Of a stretch of 64,000 bases of DNA, positions 42,330 through 50,935 are shown in pieces. Under the pieces are notes generated by a model. That model saw only the letters and a program-made list of their open reading frames with translations. It did not search any database and had not been told where the DNA came from. Origin of the DNA: Clostridiales bacterium (GTDB lineage: Bacteria; Bacillota; Clostridia; Christensenellales; Aristaeellaceae); assembly GCA_017569285.1 (NCBI GenBank), contig CP069419.1, positions 186,001 to 250,000 of the forward strand, given 5' to 3'. A program made the position numbers and the translations under genes. Each line of letters opens with the position of its first letter. Position 1 is the first letter of the stretch.

Positions 42330-42872
42330 ATGAGCCAGAACAAATATGCCGGTACGCAGACTGAAAAAAACCTTCTTTCCGCCTTTGCGGGAGAATCACA
42401 GGCCAGAAACAAATACACCTATTTCGCTTCCCGGGCCAAAAAAGACGGCTTCGAGCAGATTGCCGCGCTGTTTCTCAAAACAGCTGACAATGAGAAGGAG
42501 CATGCCAAGCTGTGGCTGAAGGAACTCAACGGAATCGGCAGCACTTCCGAGAATCTCAGAGAAGCCGCTGACGGCGAAAACTATGAATGGACGGATATGT
42601 ACGAGGGCTTTGCGCGGACCGCAGAGGCTGAAGGATTTCCTGAACTCGCTGCCAAATTCCGCGGGGTCGCTGCAATTGAAAAGCACCATGAGGAACGCTA
42701 CCGGGCTCTTCTCCGGAATGTGGAAACAGCCGAAGTATTCAAAAAAAGCAGTGTCAAAATCTGGGAATGCCGTAACTGCGGACACATTGTTGTCGGCACG
42801 GAAGCGCCGGAAATCTGCCCCGTCTGCGCCCATCCGCAGAGTTACTTCGAAGTCAATGCTGAAAATTACTGA
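42330..42872 (+). CDS. rbr: Rubrerythrin
   Basis: Rubrerythrin reduces hydrogen peroxide in anaerobes using a non-heme diiron site fed by a rubredoxin-type iron. The 180-residue protein has the ferritin-like four-helix domain at residues 1-140, with glutamate ligands in [40 protein letters not shown] and IEKHHEERY. The C-terminal rubredoxin domain is [20 protein letters not shown]. Length and domain order are classical. It is monocistronic between two good promoters. It supports an obligately anaerobic host. Confidence 0.96.
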   Translation: MSQNKYAGTQTEKNLLSAFAGESQARNKYTYFASRAKKDGFEQIAALFLKTADNEKEHAKLWLKELNGIGSTSENLREAADGENYEWTDMYEGFARTAEAEGFPELAAKFRGVAAIEKHHEERYRALLRNVETAEVFKKSSVKIWECRNCGHIVVGTEAPEICPVCAHPQSYFEVNAENY

Positions 42873-42888
42873 TCTGCCGGGCATCCGA

Positions 42889-42917
42889 TTGACTTTTGTA
42901 TACCAAAATCCTATAAT
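42889..42917 (+). promoter_or_regulatory. Strong promoter of the transketolase genes
   Basis: TTGACT (42889-42894) and a perfect TATAAT (42912-42917) are spaced by 17 bases, 37 bases ahead of the ATG. Confidence 0.92.
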
Positions 42918-42954
42918 TCCTGATTGGAAAATGTGAATCCGGGGAGGTAAAAGA

Positions 42955-43767
42955 ATGGATATTCAGGCATTGGAAAAACAGGCACGCCAGGTACGGCGGG
43001 ATATTATTACCATGATTTCAAAAGCAGGAGCCGGTCATCCGGGCGGGTCTCTTTCCTGCACCGATGCCCTGGTTGCCCTCTATTTCGAAATCATGAATGT
43101 GGATCCCGCAAATGACAAGGATCCCAACCGTGACCGGTTTGTCCTTTCCAAGGGACATGCCGCACCTGCCCTTTACGGTACCCTGTGCGAACGCGGTTAT
43201 TTCGGTCGTGAGGAATTTGACCGGTTCCGCCAGCTTCACGGTATTCTGCAGGGGCATCCGGATACAAAGAAGTGCCCCGGCGTGGATGCCTCCACCGGAT
43301 CGCTCGGCCAGGGCATATCGATCGCAGTCGGTATGGCGCTGGGCGCCAAGCACACCGGCAACCCCTGCCATGTGTACACGGTCGTCGGCGACGGGGAAAG
43401 CCAGGAGGGCATTGTATGGGAAGCCAGCATGGCTGCCGCCCATTATCACCTGGATAACCTGACCGTCATCCTGGATCATAACGGAATGCAGATTGACGGA
43501 ACCAATGACGAAGTCATGAGCCTTGGCGATATCAAGGCGAAGGCGCTTTCCTTCGGCTACGACGTCATCGAGGTGGCTGACGGAAATGATATGCAGCAGG
43601 TTGTGGATGCGCTTCGTGTTCCTGCCTGTCCCGGCAAGCCGCGCTATATTATCCTGAACACCGTAAAGGGGAAGGGCGTCAGCTTCATGGAAGGCCAGGT
43701 CGGCTGGCACGGAAAGGCGCCGAATGCTGAACAGGCCGCTCAGGCTTTGAAAGATTTGGAGGACTGA
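42955..43767 (+). CDS. Transketolase, N-terminal subunit
   Basis: This 270-residue subunit carries the pyrophosphate-binding half of transketolase, an enzyme of the non-oxidative pentose phosphate pathway. It shows AGAGHPGGSLSCTDALVALYF, DRFVLSKGHAAPALYG, GSLGQGISIAVGMALG and the TPP motif GDGESQEGIVWEAS running to LDHNGMQIDG. The enzyme is split into two chains, as is common in Clostridia and archaea; the C-terminal subunit follows after four bases. GGGGAGG precedes the ATG. Confidence 0.95.
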   Translation: MDIQALEKQARQVRRDIITMISKAGAGHPGGSLSCTDALVALYFEIMNVDPANDKDPNRDRFVLSKGHAAPALYGTLCERGYFGREEFDRFRQLHGILQGHPDTKKCPGVDASTGSLGQGISIAVGMALGAKHTGNPCHVYTVVGDGESQEGIVWEASMAAAHYHLDNLTVILDHNGMQIDGTNDEVMSLGDIKAKALSFGYDVIEVADGNDMQQVVDALRVPACPGKPRYIILNTVKGKGVSFMEGQVGWHGKAPNAEQAAQALKDLED

Positions 43768-43771
43768 AACA

Positions 43772-44689
43772 ATGGAAAAGAAAGCAGTTCGTGCCGCATA
43801 TGGTGAAGCCCTGGTCAAGCTGGGCGAAAAAAACGACCGCGTCGTGGTACTGGATGCCGACCTGGCTTCCGCAACGATGACCGGCACCTTCAAAAAAGCA
43901 TTCCCGGAACGTTTCTACGACTGCGGCATTGCCGAAGCCAACATGGTGGATATGGCAGCCGGTATCAGCACGATGGGCCTGATTCCGTTCTGCTCCACGT
44001 TTGCCGTGTTTGCCGGGCGGAACTATGACCAGATCCGGAACGGTGTATGCTATCCCAAATTCAATGTCAAATTCGGTTTCAGCCATGCCGGTATTACCCT
44101 CGGCGAAGACGGCGGCAGCCACCAGGCGATTGAAGATATCGCCCTGATGCGCGTTCTTCCGAACATGACGGTCCTTGTTCCTTCCGACGCAAATGAATGC
44201 TATCAGTGCGTGGAAGCAGCCGCACAGATTGAAGGCCCGGTTTATATCCGTACCTCCCGTCTGGCCACTCCGGTTTATGATCCCCGTCCTTTTACAGTCG
44301 GAAAGGGAACCGTAATCCGGGATGGTAAGGACTGTGCCATTTTTACCTGCGGCATCATGCTTGAGCATGTCCTGGAAGCCGCCGAGCTGCTGGCAGCCCG
44401 CGGAATTGACGCCGCCATCGTCTCATTCCATACGCTGAAGCCGTTTGATGAGGAACTGGCGCGTGCCTACACTGCCCGCTGCGGAAAAGTATTCACCGTT
44501 GAAGAACATTCCGTCATCGGCGGCCTGGGCGACACAGTCGCCTCTGCCATTATCGGAAACGGCGTAAAGCATTTTGAAAAGATCGGCATCAATGATATCT
44601 TCGGCCAGAGCGGAAAGCCGGCCGATCTTCTGGCAGAATACGGCCTGACCGGTCAGCAGATTGCGGACAGAATCGCCGGTGCTTTCTGA
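43772..44689 (+). CDS. Transketolase, C-terminal subunit
   Basis: This 305-residue subunit supplies the pyrimidine-binding and C-terminal domains that complete the transketolase active site. YDCGIAEANMVDMAAGIS contains the glutamate that activates the TPP ring. FSHAGITLGEDGGSHQAIEDIALMR and VLVPSDANECYQ follow, and the C-terminal domain has VEEHSVIGGLGDTVA. The TTGGAGG ribosome site overlaps the end of the first subunit gene. Together the two chains equal a standard-size transketolase. Dxs at 59250 is a separate, single-chain relative. Confidence 0.95.
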   Translation: MEKKAVRAAYGEALVKLGEKNDRVVVLDADLASATMTGTFKKAFPERFYDCGIAEANMVDMAAGISTMGLIPFCSTFAVFAGRNYDQIRNGVCYPKFNVKFGFSHAGITLGEDGGSHQAIEDIALMRVLPNMTVLVPSDANECYQCVEAAAQIEGPVYIRTSRLATPVYDPRPFTVGKGTVIRDGKDCAIFTCGIMLEHVLEAAELLAARGIDAAIVSFHTLKPFDEELARAYTARCGKVFTVEEHSVIGGLGDTVASAIIGNGVKHFEKIGINDIFGQSGKPADLLAEYGLTGQQIADRIAGAF

Positions 44690-44713
44690 GCCCCGGCCCG
44701 GAGATAAAAGTCC

Positions 44714-45583
44714 ATGCGGTATGAATTCATTCTCAATCCGGTTGCCGGAAACGGCTATTCCCTGCAGGCTATGAAGAAGGTGGAGGGTATTCTGAATACC
44801 CTGGGAGCTGAGTATCAGATCCATGAAACTTCTTTCCCGGGGCAGGCAACGGATATTGCCCATTCGCTGAGCGGTAATCCCGATATTTCCGCTGTCATTG
44901 CTGTCGGAGGAGACGGCACAGTGACGGAAGTGGCCGCCGGCCTTTCCGGCGGTTCCACTCCGATGGGAATTATCCCGGCCGGAACCGGGAATGATTTCAT
45001 CAAGTCTGTCCGTATTCCGAAAGATCCTGAGACCGCAATGCGTTTTATGCTGGACCGTCCTGCCAGGCCGGTGGATACCGGTACCCTGAATGACGAATTC
45101 TTTCTGAATGTCTGCGGTACCGGGTTTGACGTAACCGTTCTGGAGTGCGCGGATGACAAAAAGAAAAAGTACCGGGGTCTGACACCGTATTTTCTCGGGC
45201 TTCTGCAGGCAATCCGGATTTTTGACCCGGTCAACCTGCAGATTTCCTACGACGGCATCCGTGCAGACGGTGAATACCTGATCTGTTCTGTTGCCAATGG
45301 CCGCTACATCGGCGGCGGGATCCCCATCTGTCCGGATGCGGATCCCGCGGACGGGAAGCTGAATCTGGTTATGATCCGAAAGCTTCCCCGATGGAAGATT
45401 CCGTTTTACCTTCCCGGACTGATGCTGTCCCGCGCATTGAAATTCAGGATTACCAATCATCAGCTCGCGGAATCGGTAACCATTCGCGGAAAAGGCCTCC
45501 GGTTCAATATCGACGGTGAAATCCGCCGCATGGATGAAGCGTGTTTTATGATCCATCCCAGATCACTGCTGCTGATCTGCTGA
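44714..45583 (+). CDS. YegS/DagK-family lipid kinase
   Basis: This 289-residue protein is a diacylglycerol-kinase catalytic-domain enzyme of the YegS/DgkB group, acting at the cytoplasmic face of the membrane. It has FILNPVAGNG at residues 5-14, the nucleotide loop VGGDGTVTEVAAGL, and IIPAGTGNDFIKSV, a block typical of lipid kinases. The C-terminal FNIDGEIRR segment fits the beta-sandwich. The lipid substrate (diacylglycerol, or another lipid) is not determined. It is 24 bases after the transketolase pair and probably cotranscribed. Confidence 0.9.
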   Translation: MRYEFILNPVAGNGYSLQAMKKVEGILNTLGAEYQIHETSFPGQATDIAHSLSGNPDISAVIAVGGDGTVTEVAAGLSGGSTPMGIIPAGTGNDFIKSVRIPKDPETAMRFMLDRPARPVDTGTLNDEFFLNVCGTGFDVTVLECADDKKKKYRGLTPYFLGLLQAIRIFDPVNLQISYDGIRADGEYLICSVANGRYIGGGIPICPDADPADGKLNLVMIRKLPRWKIPFYLPGLMLSRALKFRITNHQLAESVTIRGKGLRFNIDGEIRRMDEACFMIHPRSLLLIC

Positions 45584-45606
45584 TGAATCCCGGAAAGGAG
45601 AAACCC

Positions 45607-46236
45607 ATGAGTGATTTCGGACTGAACCTCAGAGAACTGGTTTCAAAAGGAATGGAAGCCATCGGCAATACCGCGAGCAATATCGCGACATCAACCCGCC
45701 AGAAGGTGAATGAACTGAATACCGGTGCCCGGAAAAAAGAGCTCTATGAAGCGCTGGGGGAGCAGGTATATATCGCCTGGCTGAACGGCGAAGAATTCCC
45801 GGACACCATGACCGAAGCGCTGCGTGAACTGCTTCAGCTTGATCAGCATGACAGCAACGGCAGCCCGGCCGCGGAGAAAGAGCCGCAGGAGCCGGAAGTG
45901 CCCGAAGAAGAAGCAGAGCCGGCAGAACCCGTGGAATCGGTTGACTCTCCCGAACCGGAAGAGCCTGTTTCCATCCCTGCTGAAGAAAATCATTCCAATA
46001 TTCCCGTGATCGAAATTCCGGAAACAGAGAAACCTGAAAAGGTGAATGAACCGCTGAGTTCTGCGATCAATTCACTGTTTGAACAGATACCGCCGGTCGA
46101 CCAGCTCGCTGATAAGGTCAATGCGTCGCTGGATGAGATGGGGGAACAGCTGAAAAAGTTTTCTGATACTTTCGGAAAGCAGCTGAATGATATGACGGAT
46201 GAACTGCTTGGAAAAAACGATCACCGGGATGAATAA
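45607..46236 (+). CDS. Uncharacterised acidic, proline-rich protein
   Basis: This 209-residue protein belongs to no family I recognise. Residues 1-75 are helical and amphipathic (LRELVSKGMEAIGNTASNIATSTRQKVNEL, then ALGEQVYIAWLNG). Residues 80-130 are strongly acidic and proline-rich, with repeated EPE/EEP, and are probably disordered. Residues 145-205 are helical again with a heptad-like pattern (INSLFEQIPPVDQLADKV, MGEQLKKFSDTFGKQLNDM), suggesting a coiled coil. The N-terminal part resembles small zinc-ribbon-associated proteins in Firmicutes but has no cysteines. AAGGAG lies seven bases before ATG 45607; the frame opens at 45541 inside the kinase gene. A terminator follows. Confidence 0.7.
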   Translation: MSDFGLNLRELVSKGMEAIGNTASNIATSTRQKVNELNTGARKKELYEALGEQVYIAWLNGEEFPDTMTEALRELLQLDQHDSNGSPAAEKEPQEPEVPEEEAEPAEPVESVDSPEPEEPVSIPAEENHSNIPVIEIPETEKPEKVNEPLSSAINSLFEQIPPVDQLADKVNASLDEMGEQLKKFSDTFGKQLNDMTDELLGKNDHRDE

Positions 46237-46284
46237 GCCATCTGCTGCACACCGGCATCAGCATGCCGGCTGAGTTCCACGTAA

Positions 46285-46312
46285 AAACGCCTCTTCTTCG
46301 GAAGAGGCTTTT
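46285..46312 (+). terminator. Terminator of the transketolase-lipid kinase operon
   Basis: GCCTCTTC (46289-46296) and GAAGAGGC (46301-46308) pair around a stable TTCG tetraloop, followed by TTTT. A preceding perfect repeat CCGGCAT/ATGCCGG (46252-46269) has no T-run. Confidence 0.9.
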
Positions 46313-46315
46313 CCA

Positions 46316-46344
46316 TTGAAATCCAGCCCTTATTTTGATATAAT
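46316..46344 (+). promoter_or_regulatory. Promoter of the exported-protein/cysS operon
   Basis: TTGAAA (46316-46321) and a perfect TATAAT (46339-46344) are spaced by 17 bases. It starts four bases after the T-run of the preceding terminator, 31 bases ahead of the ATG. Confidence 0.9.
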
Positions 46345-46375
46345 CCAGTAAGATTTTGAACGGAGGTGAACCCGT

Positions 46376-46969
46376 ATGAAAGAGCGATGTTGCGCGCGAT
46401 GTTTCATATTGCTGCTCCCTCTGCTGCTTTTCCTGATTTCATGTGCCTGCGCAGCCGGTATTACTTGTGAAATAAACCCGGCAGGCAGCTCCTGGATTCC
46501 CGGGGAATCCGCATTGTTTGAAGGCTGTATTTCCGCGGATGGAACCGTTTCGTCGGACAGCGCCACGATGAAGCTTTCCATCCGGACGGATCCTGTTCTT
46601 TCCGATCCCGGCACCATCGTTTTCTCGGAAGTGAACGGAAAGAAGCTCTCCATCCGAAACCAGAAGGATGAATACACGGTTTCCCTGCAGGCCGGCAGCG
46701 AGATCCGTTTTTCCGGAAGCTGGCTTATCCCGGAAAACATTCATGTTTCAGATATTGCGCTCGTCCTGACCGTTCTGGGCCCGGACGGCAGCATCCTGGA
46801 TGAAGTGTCCGCACCCGTTTCCGGAAACGTGTCCGGTTCCGGCCCCTCCGGTACGATGTTTCCCGACTTGGCAGCCCCGATCCGATATGTATTGCTTGCC
46901 GCAGCAGCGGTCTGGATCCTGGCTGCCGTCCGAATTCTCATTCATCAAAAAAGGAGTAAACAAAAATGA
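46376..46969 (+). CDS. Uncharacterised membrane-anchored exported protein
   Basis: This 197-residue protein has an N-terminal signal peptide (hydrophobic core FILLLPLLLFLISCACAAG; the C-A-C near the end could also be a lipobox-like site). A beta-rich ectodomain of about 130 residues follows (SIRTDPVLSDPGTIVF, SGSWLIPENIHVSDIALVLTVLG). A C-terminal membrane helix (YVLLAAAAVWILAAVRILI) ends in the basic tail HQKRSKQK. It is thus a single-pass surface protein with a short cytosolic end. I do not recognise a family. GGAGGTGA precedes the start. Its stop overlaps the cysS start, so it is coupled to that essential gene without a clear reason. Confidence 0.75.
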   Translation: MKERCCARCFILLLPLLLFLISCACAAGITCEINPAGSSWIPGESALFEGCISADGTVSSDSATMKLSIRTDPVLSDPGTIVFSEVNGKKLSIRNQKDEYTVSLQAGSEIRFSGSWLIPENIHVSDIALVLTVLGPDGSILDEVSAPVSGNVSGSGPSGTMFPDLAAPIRYVLLAAAAVWILAAVRILIHQKRSKQK

Positions 46970-48372
46970 ATATATTCAACAGCATGTCCCGAAAGAAAGA
47001 AGAATTTATCCCGGTCCATGAAGGAAAAGTCGGTATCTACGCATGCGGTCCGACCGTTTATGACTATTTCCATATCGGAAACGCCCGTCCTTTCATCACT
47101 TTTGATGTGCTCCGCCGCCAGTTGGAGCGGGAAGGATATGATGTTACTTTCGTTCAGAATTTTACCGATATCGATGACAAGATGATCCGCCGCGCCAATG
47201 AGGAGGGCATCACCGTCAAAGAACTGGCTGACCGGTTTATCGGTGAATATTACACAGATGCCAGGGCGCTCGGCATCCATCCGGCTACCGTCCATCCCCG
47301 TGCCACGGAGCATATTTCCGAAATTATCACCCTGATCAGCCGGCTGATCGAGAACGGGCATGCTTACGCTGTTCCGTCCGGCGACGTCTATTACCGTGTT
47401 TCCGCTTTTCCCGGATATGGAAAACTTTCCGGACAAAACATCGAGGATCGTGAGATGGGCGCCAGCGAGCGCCTGAACGTGGAAACAGACAAGGAAAACC
47501 CGGCCGACTTTGCCCTCTGGAAGGCGCAGAAGCCGGGCGAGCCCGCCTGGGACAGTCCCTGGGGAAAAGGCCGTCCGGGATGGCATATTGAATGCTCTGC
47601 CATGAGCATGAAATACCTGGGAGAAACTTTTGATATCCATTGCGGCGGAAAGGATCTGCTTTTCCCGCATCATGAAAACGAAATCGCCCAGAGCGAAGGT
47701 GCTACCGGAAAGCCTTATGTCAAATACTGGATGCACAACGGATTCATCAACATCGATAATCAGAAGATGAGCAAGAGCCTGGGGAATTTCTTTACGATCC
47801 GCGATATTGCGAAGGAATACGATCTGGAAGCGGTACGCCTTTTCATGCTGAGCGCGCATTACCGCAGCCCGATCAATTTCAGCCGCGACCAGATCGAAGC
47901 CGCCAATGCCAGCCTCAACCGGCTTTACACTGCCCGTGACCATCTGCTTTTCCAGAAGGAAAACGGGGAGGACCGCCCGCTGAACGATGCGGAAAATGAT
48001 TTCCTGGTTCGCGTTAAATCCTATGAGGACCGTTTTGACGCTGCTATGGATGACGATCTGAACACAGCCGATGCACTGGGTGCAGTATTTGAACTCGTCA
48101 AGGATGCAAATGTTTCCATCGGGGAAGGATCCTCCCGTCATGCCGCGGAAGCCGCACTGAAGAGCCTGAATGCCCTGTGCGGTGTACTCGGTTTCCTGAC
48201 AAAGGAAAACAACGCGCTGCCGGATGAAATTGTCCGGATGGTCAGCGAACGGGAAGAAGCCCGGAAAAACAGGGACTGGAAGCGCAGCGATGAACTGCGG
48301 GACGCAATCCGCGCAGCCGGGTACATCATTGAAGACACCAAACAGGGGCAGAAGGTCCGGAAAGATGTCTGA
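46966..48372 (+). CDS. cysS: Cysteinyl-tRNA synthetase
   Basis: CysS charges tRNA-Cys. The 468-residue class I synthetase has YACGPTVYDYFHIGNARPF at the start, with the first zinc ligand and the HIGH-like HIGN. WHIECSAMSMKYLG and GGKDLLFPHHENE give the remaining zinc ligands, and KMSKSLGNF is the KMSKS loop at about residue 267. The C-terminal helical domain is complete. It starts inside the end of the preceding gene (ATGA overlap) with AAAGGAG upstream. I see no T-box before it, so a Cys T-box is not used here. Confidence 0.97.
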   Translation: MNIFNSMSRKKEEFIPVHEGKVGIYACGPTVYDYFHIGNARPFITFDVLRRQLEREGYDVTFVQNFTDIDDKMIRRANEEGITVKELADRFIGEYYTDARALGIHPATVHPRATEHISEIITLISRLIENGHAYAVPSGDVYYRVSAFPGYGKLSGQNIEDREMGASERLNVETDKENPADFALWKAQKPGEPAWDSPWGKGRPGWHIECSAMSMKYLGETFDIHCGGKDLLFPHHENEIAQSEGATGKPYVKYWMHNGFINIDNQKMSKSLGNFFTIRDIAKEYDLEAVRLFMLSAHYRSPINFSRDQIEAANASLNRLYTARDHLLFQKENGEDRPLNDAENDFLVRVKSYEDRFDAAMDDDLNTADALGAVFELVKDANVSIGEGSSRHAAEAALKSLNALCGVLGFLTKENNALPDEIVRMVSEREEARKNRDWKRSDELRDAIRAAGYIIEDTKQGQKVRKDV

Positions 48373-48730
48373 CCGTTTTCAGAAAGCCGCGTGTATCCTG
48401 CTGCTTGTTTTTGCAGGCTGTTTATGTTTCATTCCCGGAATCATGCAGCCCGTTCCTGATTCCGGTTCTGTTTATGCTGCATCCGGCCGTGATCTGTGGC
48501 CGCCTGTCCTTTCGCTGCCTTCGGGGACTGTTTCCGTGAATTCCGGAAGTGCGGAAGAGCTGCAGGCACTTCCCGGAATCGGCGAAACACTGTCGCAGCT
48601 GATCATATCCGAACGGGAAAACAACGGGAATTTCTACTACCCGGAAGACCTGACTGCCGTAAAAGGAATCGGAATAAAAAAGCTGGAACAGTTCCGTGAA
48701 CTGCTGGACCTCAGCCAGGGAGGAGACTGA
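48365..48730 (+). CDS. ComEA-like helix-hairpin-helix protein
   Basis: This 121-residue protein has a hydrophobic N-terminus (AACILLLVFAGCLCFIPGI) that could be a membrane anchor or signal. It ends in a pair of helix-hairpin-helix motifs: VNSGSAEELQALPGIGETLSQLII and LTAVKGIGIKKLEQFRELL. That is the ComEA DNA-binding module. It lacks the longer SLBB-like domain of full ComEA, so a role in DNA uptake is plausible but not shown, and no comEB or comEC is nearby. ATG 48365 overlaps the cysS stop by eight bases. Confidence 0.8.
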   Translation: MSDRFQKAACILLLVFAGCLCFIPGIMQPVPDSGSVYAASGRDLWPPVLSLPSGTVSVNSGSAEELQALPGIGETLSQLIISERENNGNFYYPEDLTAVKGIGIKKLEQFRELLDLSQGGD

Positions 48731-48733
48731 ATC

Positions 48734-50365
48734 ATGCCGTACCGTGCTTTATACCGCCAGTGGAGGCCGAAGGACTTCTCGCATGTGGTCGGCCAGAAAG
48801 CGATTATTGAAACCCTGCGGAATCAGGTAATCCATGATCGCATTGCCCATGCATACCTGTTCTGCGGCTCCCGCGGAACAGGTAAAACATCCACTGCCAA
48901 AATTCTTGCGAAAGCGATCAACTGCGAGCACCCCGTCAACGGCGATCCGTGCGGTGAGTGCAGCAACTGCCAGCGGATGGATCACGAGGAAAGCCTTGAT
49001 ATCATTGAAATTGACGCCGCCAGCAACAACGGCGTGGACGAAATGCGCGACCTGCGCGATACCGTTAAATATCCTCCCCAGTTCGGCCGGTACAAAGTAT
49101 ATATCGTGGACGAAGTCCATATGCTGTCTTCCTCCGCATTCAATGCCCTTCTGAAAACACTTGAAGAGCCGCCGGCCCATGTGGTTTTTATCCTGGCAAC
49201 CACCGAACCGCAGAAGTTACCGGAAACCATTCTGAGCCGCTGCCAGCGCTTTGACTTCGGCCGTCTTTCCACTGCTGAAATCACTGGCCGCCTGAAGGAA
49301 GCATCCGAGCAGAGCGGCGCGGTTGTTTCCGACGGGGCACTGATGATGATTGCCCGTGCTGCCGAAGGCGGGATGCGGGATGCCCTGAGCATTCTCGATA
49401 TGTGTCTGGGATACGGTGACCATATCGATGAACCCATGGTCCGAAGCATACTGGGAACCAGCGATCAGTCTTTCCTTTTTGATTTCGGAAAAGCACTGAT
49501 TGATGAGAATCCCCCGGATGCTTTCCGGATGATTGATGAAATGATCCGGGACGGACGGGATCCTTCTGTATTCGCCCGTGAAGTCAGCCGTCATTTCCGC
49601 TGCCTGCTCCTGGCAAAAAGCTGTCCGGGGGATATCACCTCCATGCTGGATATTACCGAGGATGATGCCCGGGAATACGCCGGACAGGCATCCGGCTGCA
49701 CCATGACCCGGCTGATGAAAATCCTGGACCTGTTTATGTCCCTGGAAACAGAAATGCGTTTCTCCGCCTCACCGCGCCTTGCGCTGGAAAACGCTTCCCT
49801 CAAATGCTGCATCCGGACTACCGAAGCTGATATGCAGGCGCTGACGGACCGGATTGCAGAACTGGAACAGAAAATCGCACAGCTTTCTGAGCAGGTCCGT
49901 TCCGGTATTTCCATGCCTGCCTCCAGCCCGGCTGAGAAGCCCCGCTCAGCTGTCGCCGCCGTCAAGGCTCCCGTACCTGCGGCATCCGTTTCCGGTTCTG
50001 TTCCTGCTGCCCCTGTTCCGGATTCCGGGCTGGCCGCCGTATGGAACCAGCTGATGGAATCCTACAAGAAGAATGATCCGGGAATCTGGAGCATGCTGAA
50101 TCACGGAAAAATCATGGATGTCAGGGACAATGTCTTCCGCTGGCAGCCGAATTCAGAAAAGGACAGTTTCTTCCGAACCGCGCTTTCGGGTGAAGAGAAA
50201 AAGGCGCGGATCAGCAATGCCCTGACTGAGCTGGCCGGCAGGCCGTGTGTTTTTGAAACTGCCGAGCTGAACAACACTCCTTCTTCCACCGGTGACCCGG
50301 ACCAGTCCTACATCGATTCTCTTTACCAGACATTCGGCAGGGAACCGGTAGACATTGTAGACTGA
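48734..50365 (+). CDS. dnaX: DNA polymerase III subunit gamma/tau
   Basis: DnaX is the clamp-loader ATPase of the replisome. The 543-residue protein has the P-loop GSRGTGKT (residues 45-52) and a four-cysteine zinc module (C64, C73, C76, C79). It also has EIDAASNNGVDEMRDL, Walker B VDEVHMLS, and sensor 1/arginine-finger blocks (ATTEPQKLPETILSRCQRFDF). A coiled segment and an Ala/Pro/Val-rich linker lead to a C-terminal domain from about residue 430. In many Firmicutes dnaX is followed by ybaB and recR; here a terminator follows at once. Confidence 0.96.
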   Translation: MPYRALYRQWRPKDFSHVVGQKAIIETLRNQVIHDRIAHAYLFCGSRGTGKTSTAKILAKAINCEHPVNGDPCGECSNCQRMDHEESLDIIEIDAASNNGVDEMRDLRDTVKYPPQFGRYKVYIVDEVHMLSSSAFNALLKTLEEPPAHVVFILATTEPQKLPETILSRCQRFDFGRLSTAEITGRLKEASEQSGAVVSDGALMMIARAAEGGMRDALSILDMCLGYGDHIDEPMVRSILGTSDQSFLFDFGKALIDENPPDAFRMIDEMIRDGRDPSVFAREVSRHFRCLLLAKSCPGDITSMLDITEDDAREYAGQASGCTMTRLMKILDLFMSLETEMRFSASPRLALENASLKCCIRTTEADMQALTDRIAELEQKIAQLSEQVRSGISMPASSPAEKPRSAVAAVKAPVPAASVSGSVPAAPVPDSGLAAVWNQLMESYKKNDPGIWSMLNHGKIMDVRDNVFRWQPNSEKDSFFRTALSGEEKKARISNALTELAGRPCVFETAELNNTPSSTGDPDQSYIDSLYQTFGREPVDIVD

Positions 50366-50370
50366 AAACA

Positions 50371-50403
50371 GCACAAAAAAAGCAGCCGAACGGCTGCTTT
50401 TTC
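50371..50403. terminator. Bidirectional terminator between dnaX and yajC
   Basis: AGCAGCC (50381-50387) and GGCTGCT (50392-50398) pair around GAAC. An A-run (50375-50380) and T-run (50398-50402) flank it, so it serves both convergent genes. Confidence 0.92.
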
Positions 50404-50420
50404 AATTCCGTGGAACGCAA

Positions 50421-50819
50421 TCAGTTCAGTTCCTGCGCGTCGTTTTCCACCATGACTTCTTCCACACCGCGGATTGCCCAGCGTGCAACCACCATGGACA
50501 TATTGTCACGGCCGACTGACAGGGTCACATGATCATCCTTCAGTCCGGTAATCGTTCCGTAAATACCTCCGATTGTACAGATCCGGTCTCCGGCTTTGAG
50601 GTTGTTCAGCATTTCCTTGACCTGTTTGTCTTTCTTCCGCTGCGGGCGGATCATCATAAACCAGAAGATCACGAAGATCAGGATAATCGGTGCAAAGGTG
50701 AAAAGGTACTGCAGAGCGATCTGGCCGGGTTCCAGCTCAGCAGCAGCTTCCCCGGCGGCTGCGGCTTCCGTCGTTCCTTCCGCAATCGCAGCGCAGATTC
50801 CAAAGAGTTTGTCCAGCAT
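50421..50819 (-). CDS. yajC: Preprotein translocase accessory protein YajC
   Basis: YajC is a small accessory of the Sec translocon. The 132-residue protein has an Ala/Glu-rich start and one membrane helix at about residues 40-57 (LFTFAPIILIFVIFWFMMI). The hallmark RPQRKKDKQVKEMLNNLKAGDRICTIGGIYGTI follows directly. The N-terminal extension before the helix is longer than in most relatives. secD and secF, frequent neighbours, are not adjacent. AAAGGAG precedes the ATG, with a good promoter 33 bases upstream. Confidence 0.93.
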   Translation of the reverse strand: MLDKLFGICAAIAEGTTEAAAAGEAAAELEPGQIALQYLFTFAPIILIFVIFWFMMIRPQRKKDKQVKEMLNNLKAGDRICTIGGIYGTITGLKDDHVTLSVGRDNMSMVVARWAIRGVEEVMVENDAQELN

Positions 50820-50851
50820 GTCTTGAATTCTCCTTTCAAATCAGTAAATCG

Positions 50852-50880
50852 AGTATAACAAAAAAAACAGGCCTTATCAA
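50852..50880 (-). promoter_or_regulatory. Promoter of yajC
   Basis: On the minus strand TTGATA (50875-50880) and TATACT (50852-50857) are spaced by 17 bases. The spacer contains a run of eight T residues. Confidence 0.82.
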
Positions 50881-50935
50881 GAACAAATCAGCAGCGGAAA
50901 GTGAATTTCAGGTGAATCTTCCATGAAAACACCCT

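Noticed and set aside
46252-46269. Perfect inverted repeat CCGGCAT/ATGCCGG with CAGC loop
   Set aside because: No T-run follows, and a clear terminator lies 20 bases downstream. It may be an incidental hairpin or an accessory to that terminator.
50877-50924. Minus-strand 15-codon frame (MEDSPEIHFPLLICS) with AAAGGG upstream
   Set aside because: It overlaps the -35 box of yajC and follows the DUF1667 stop closely. It is too short to support without expression data.
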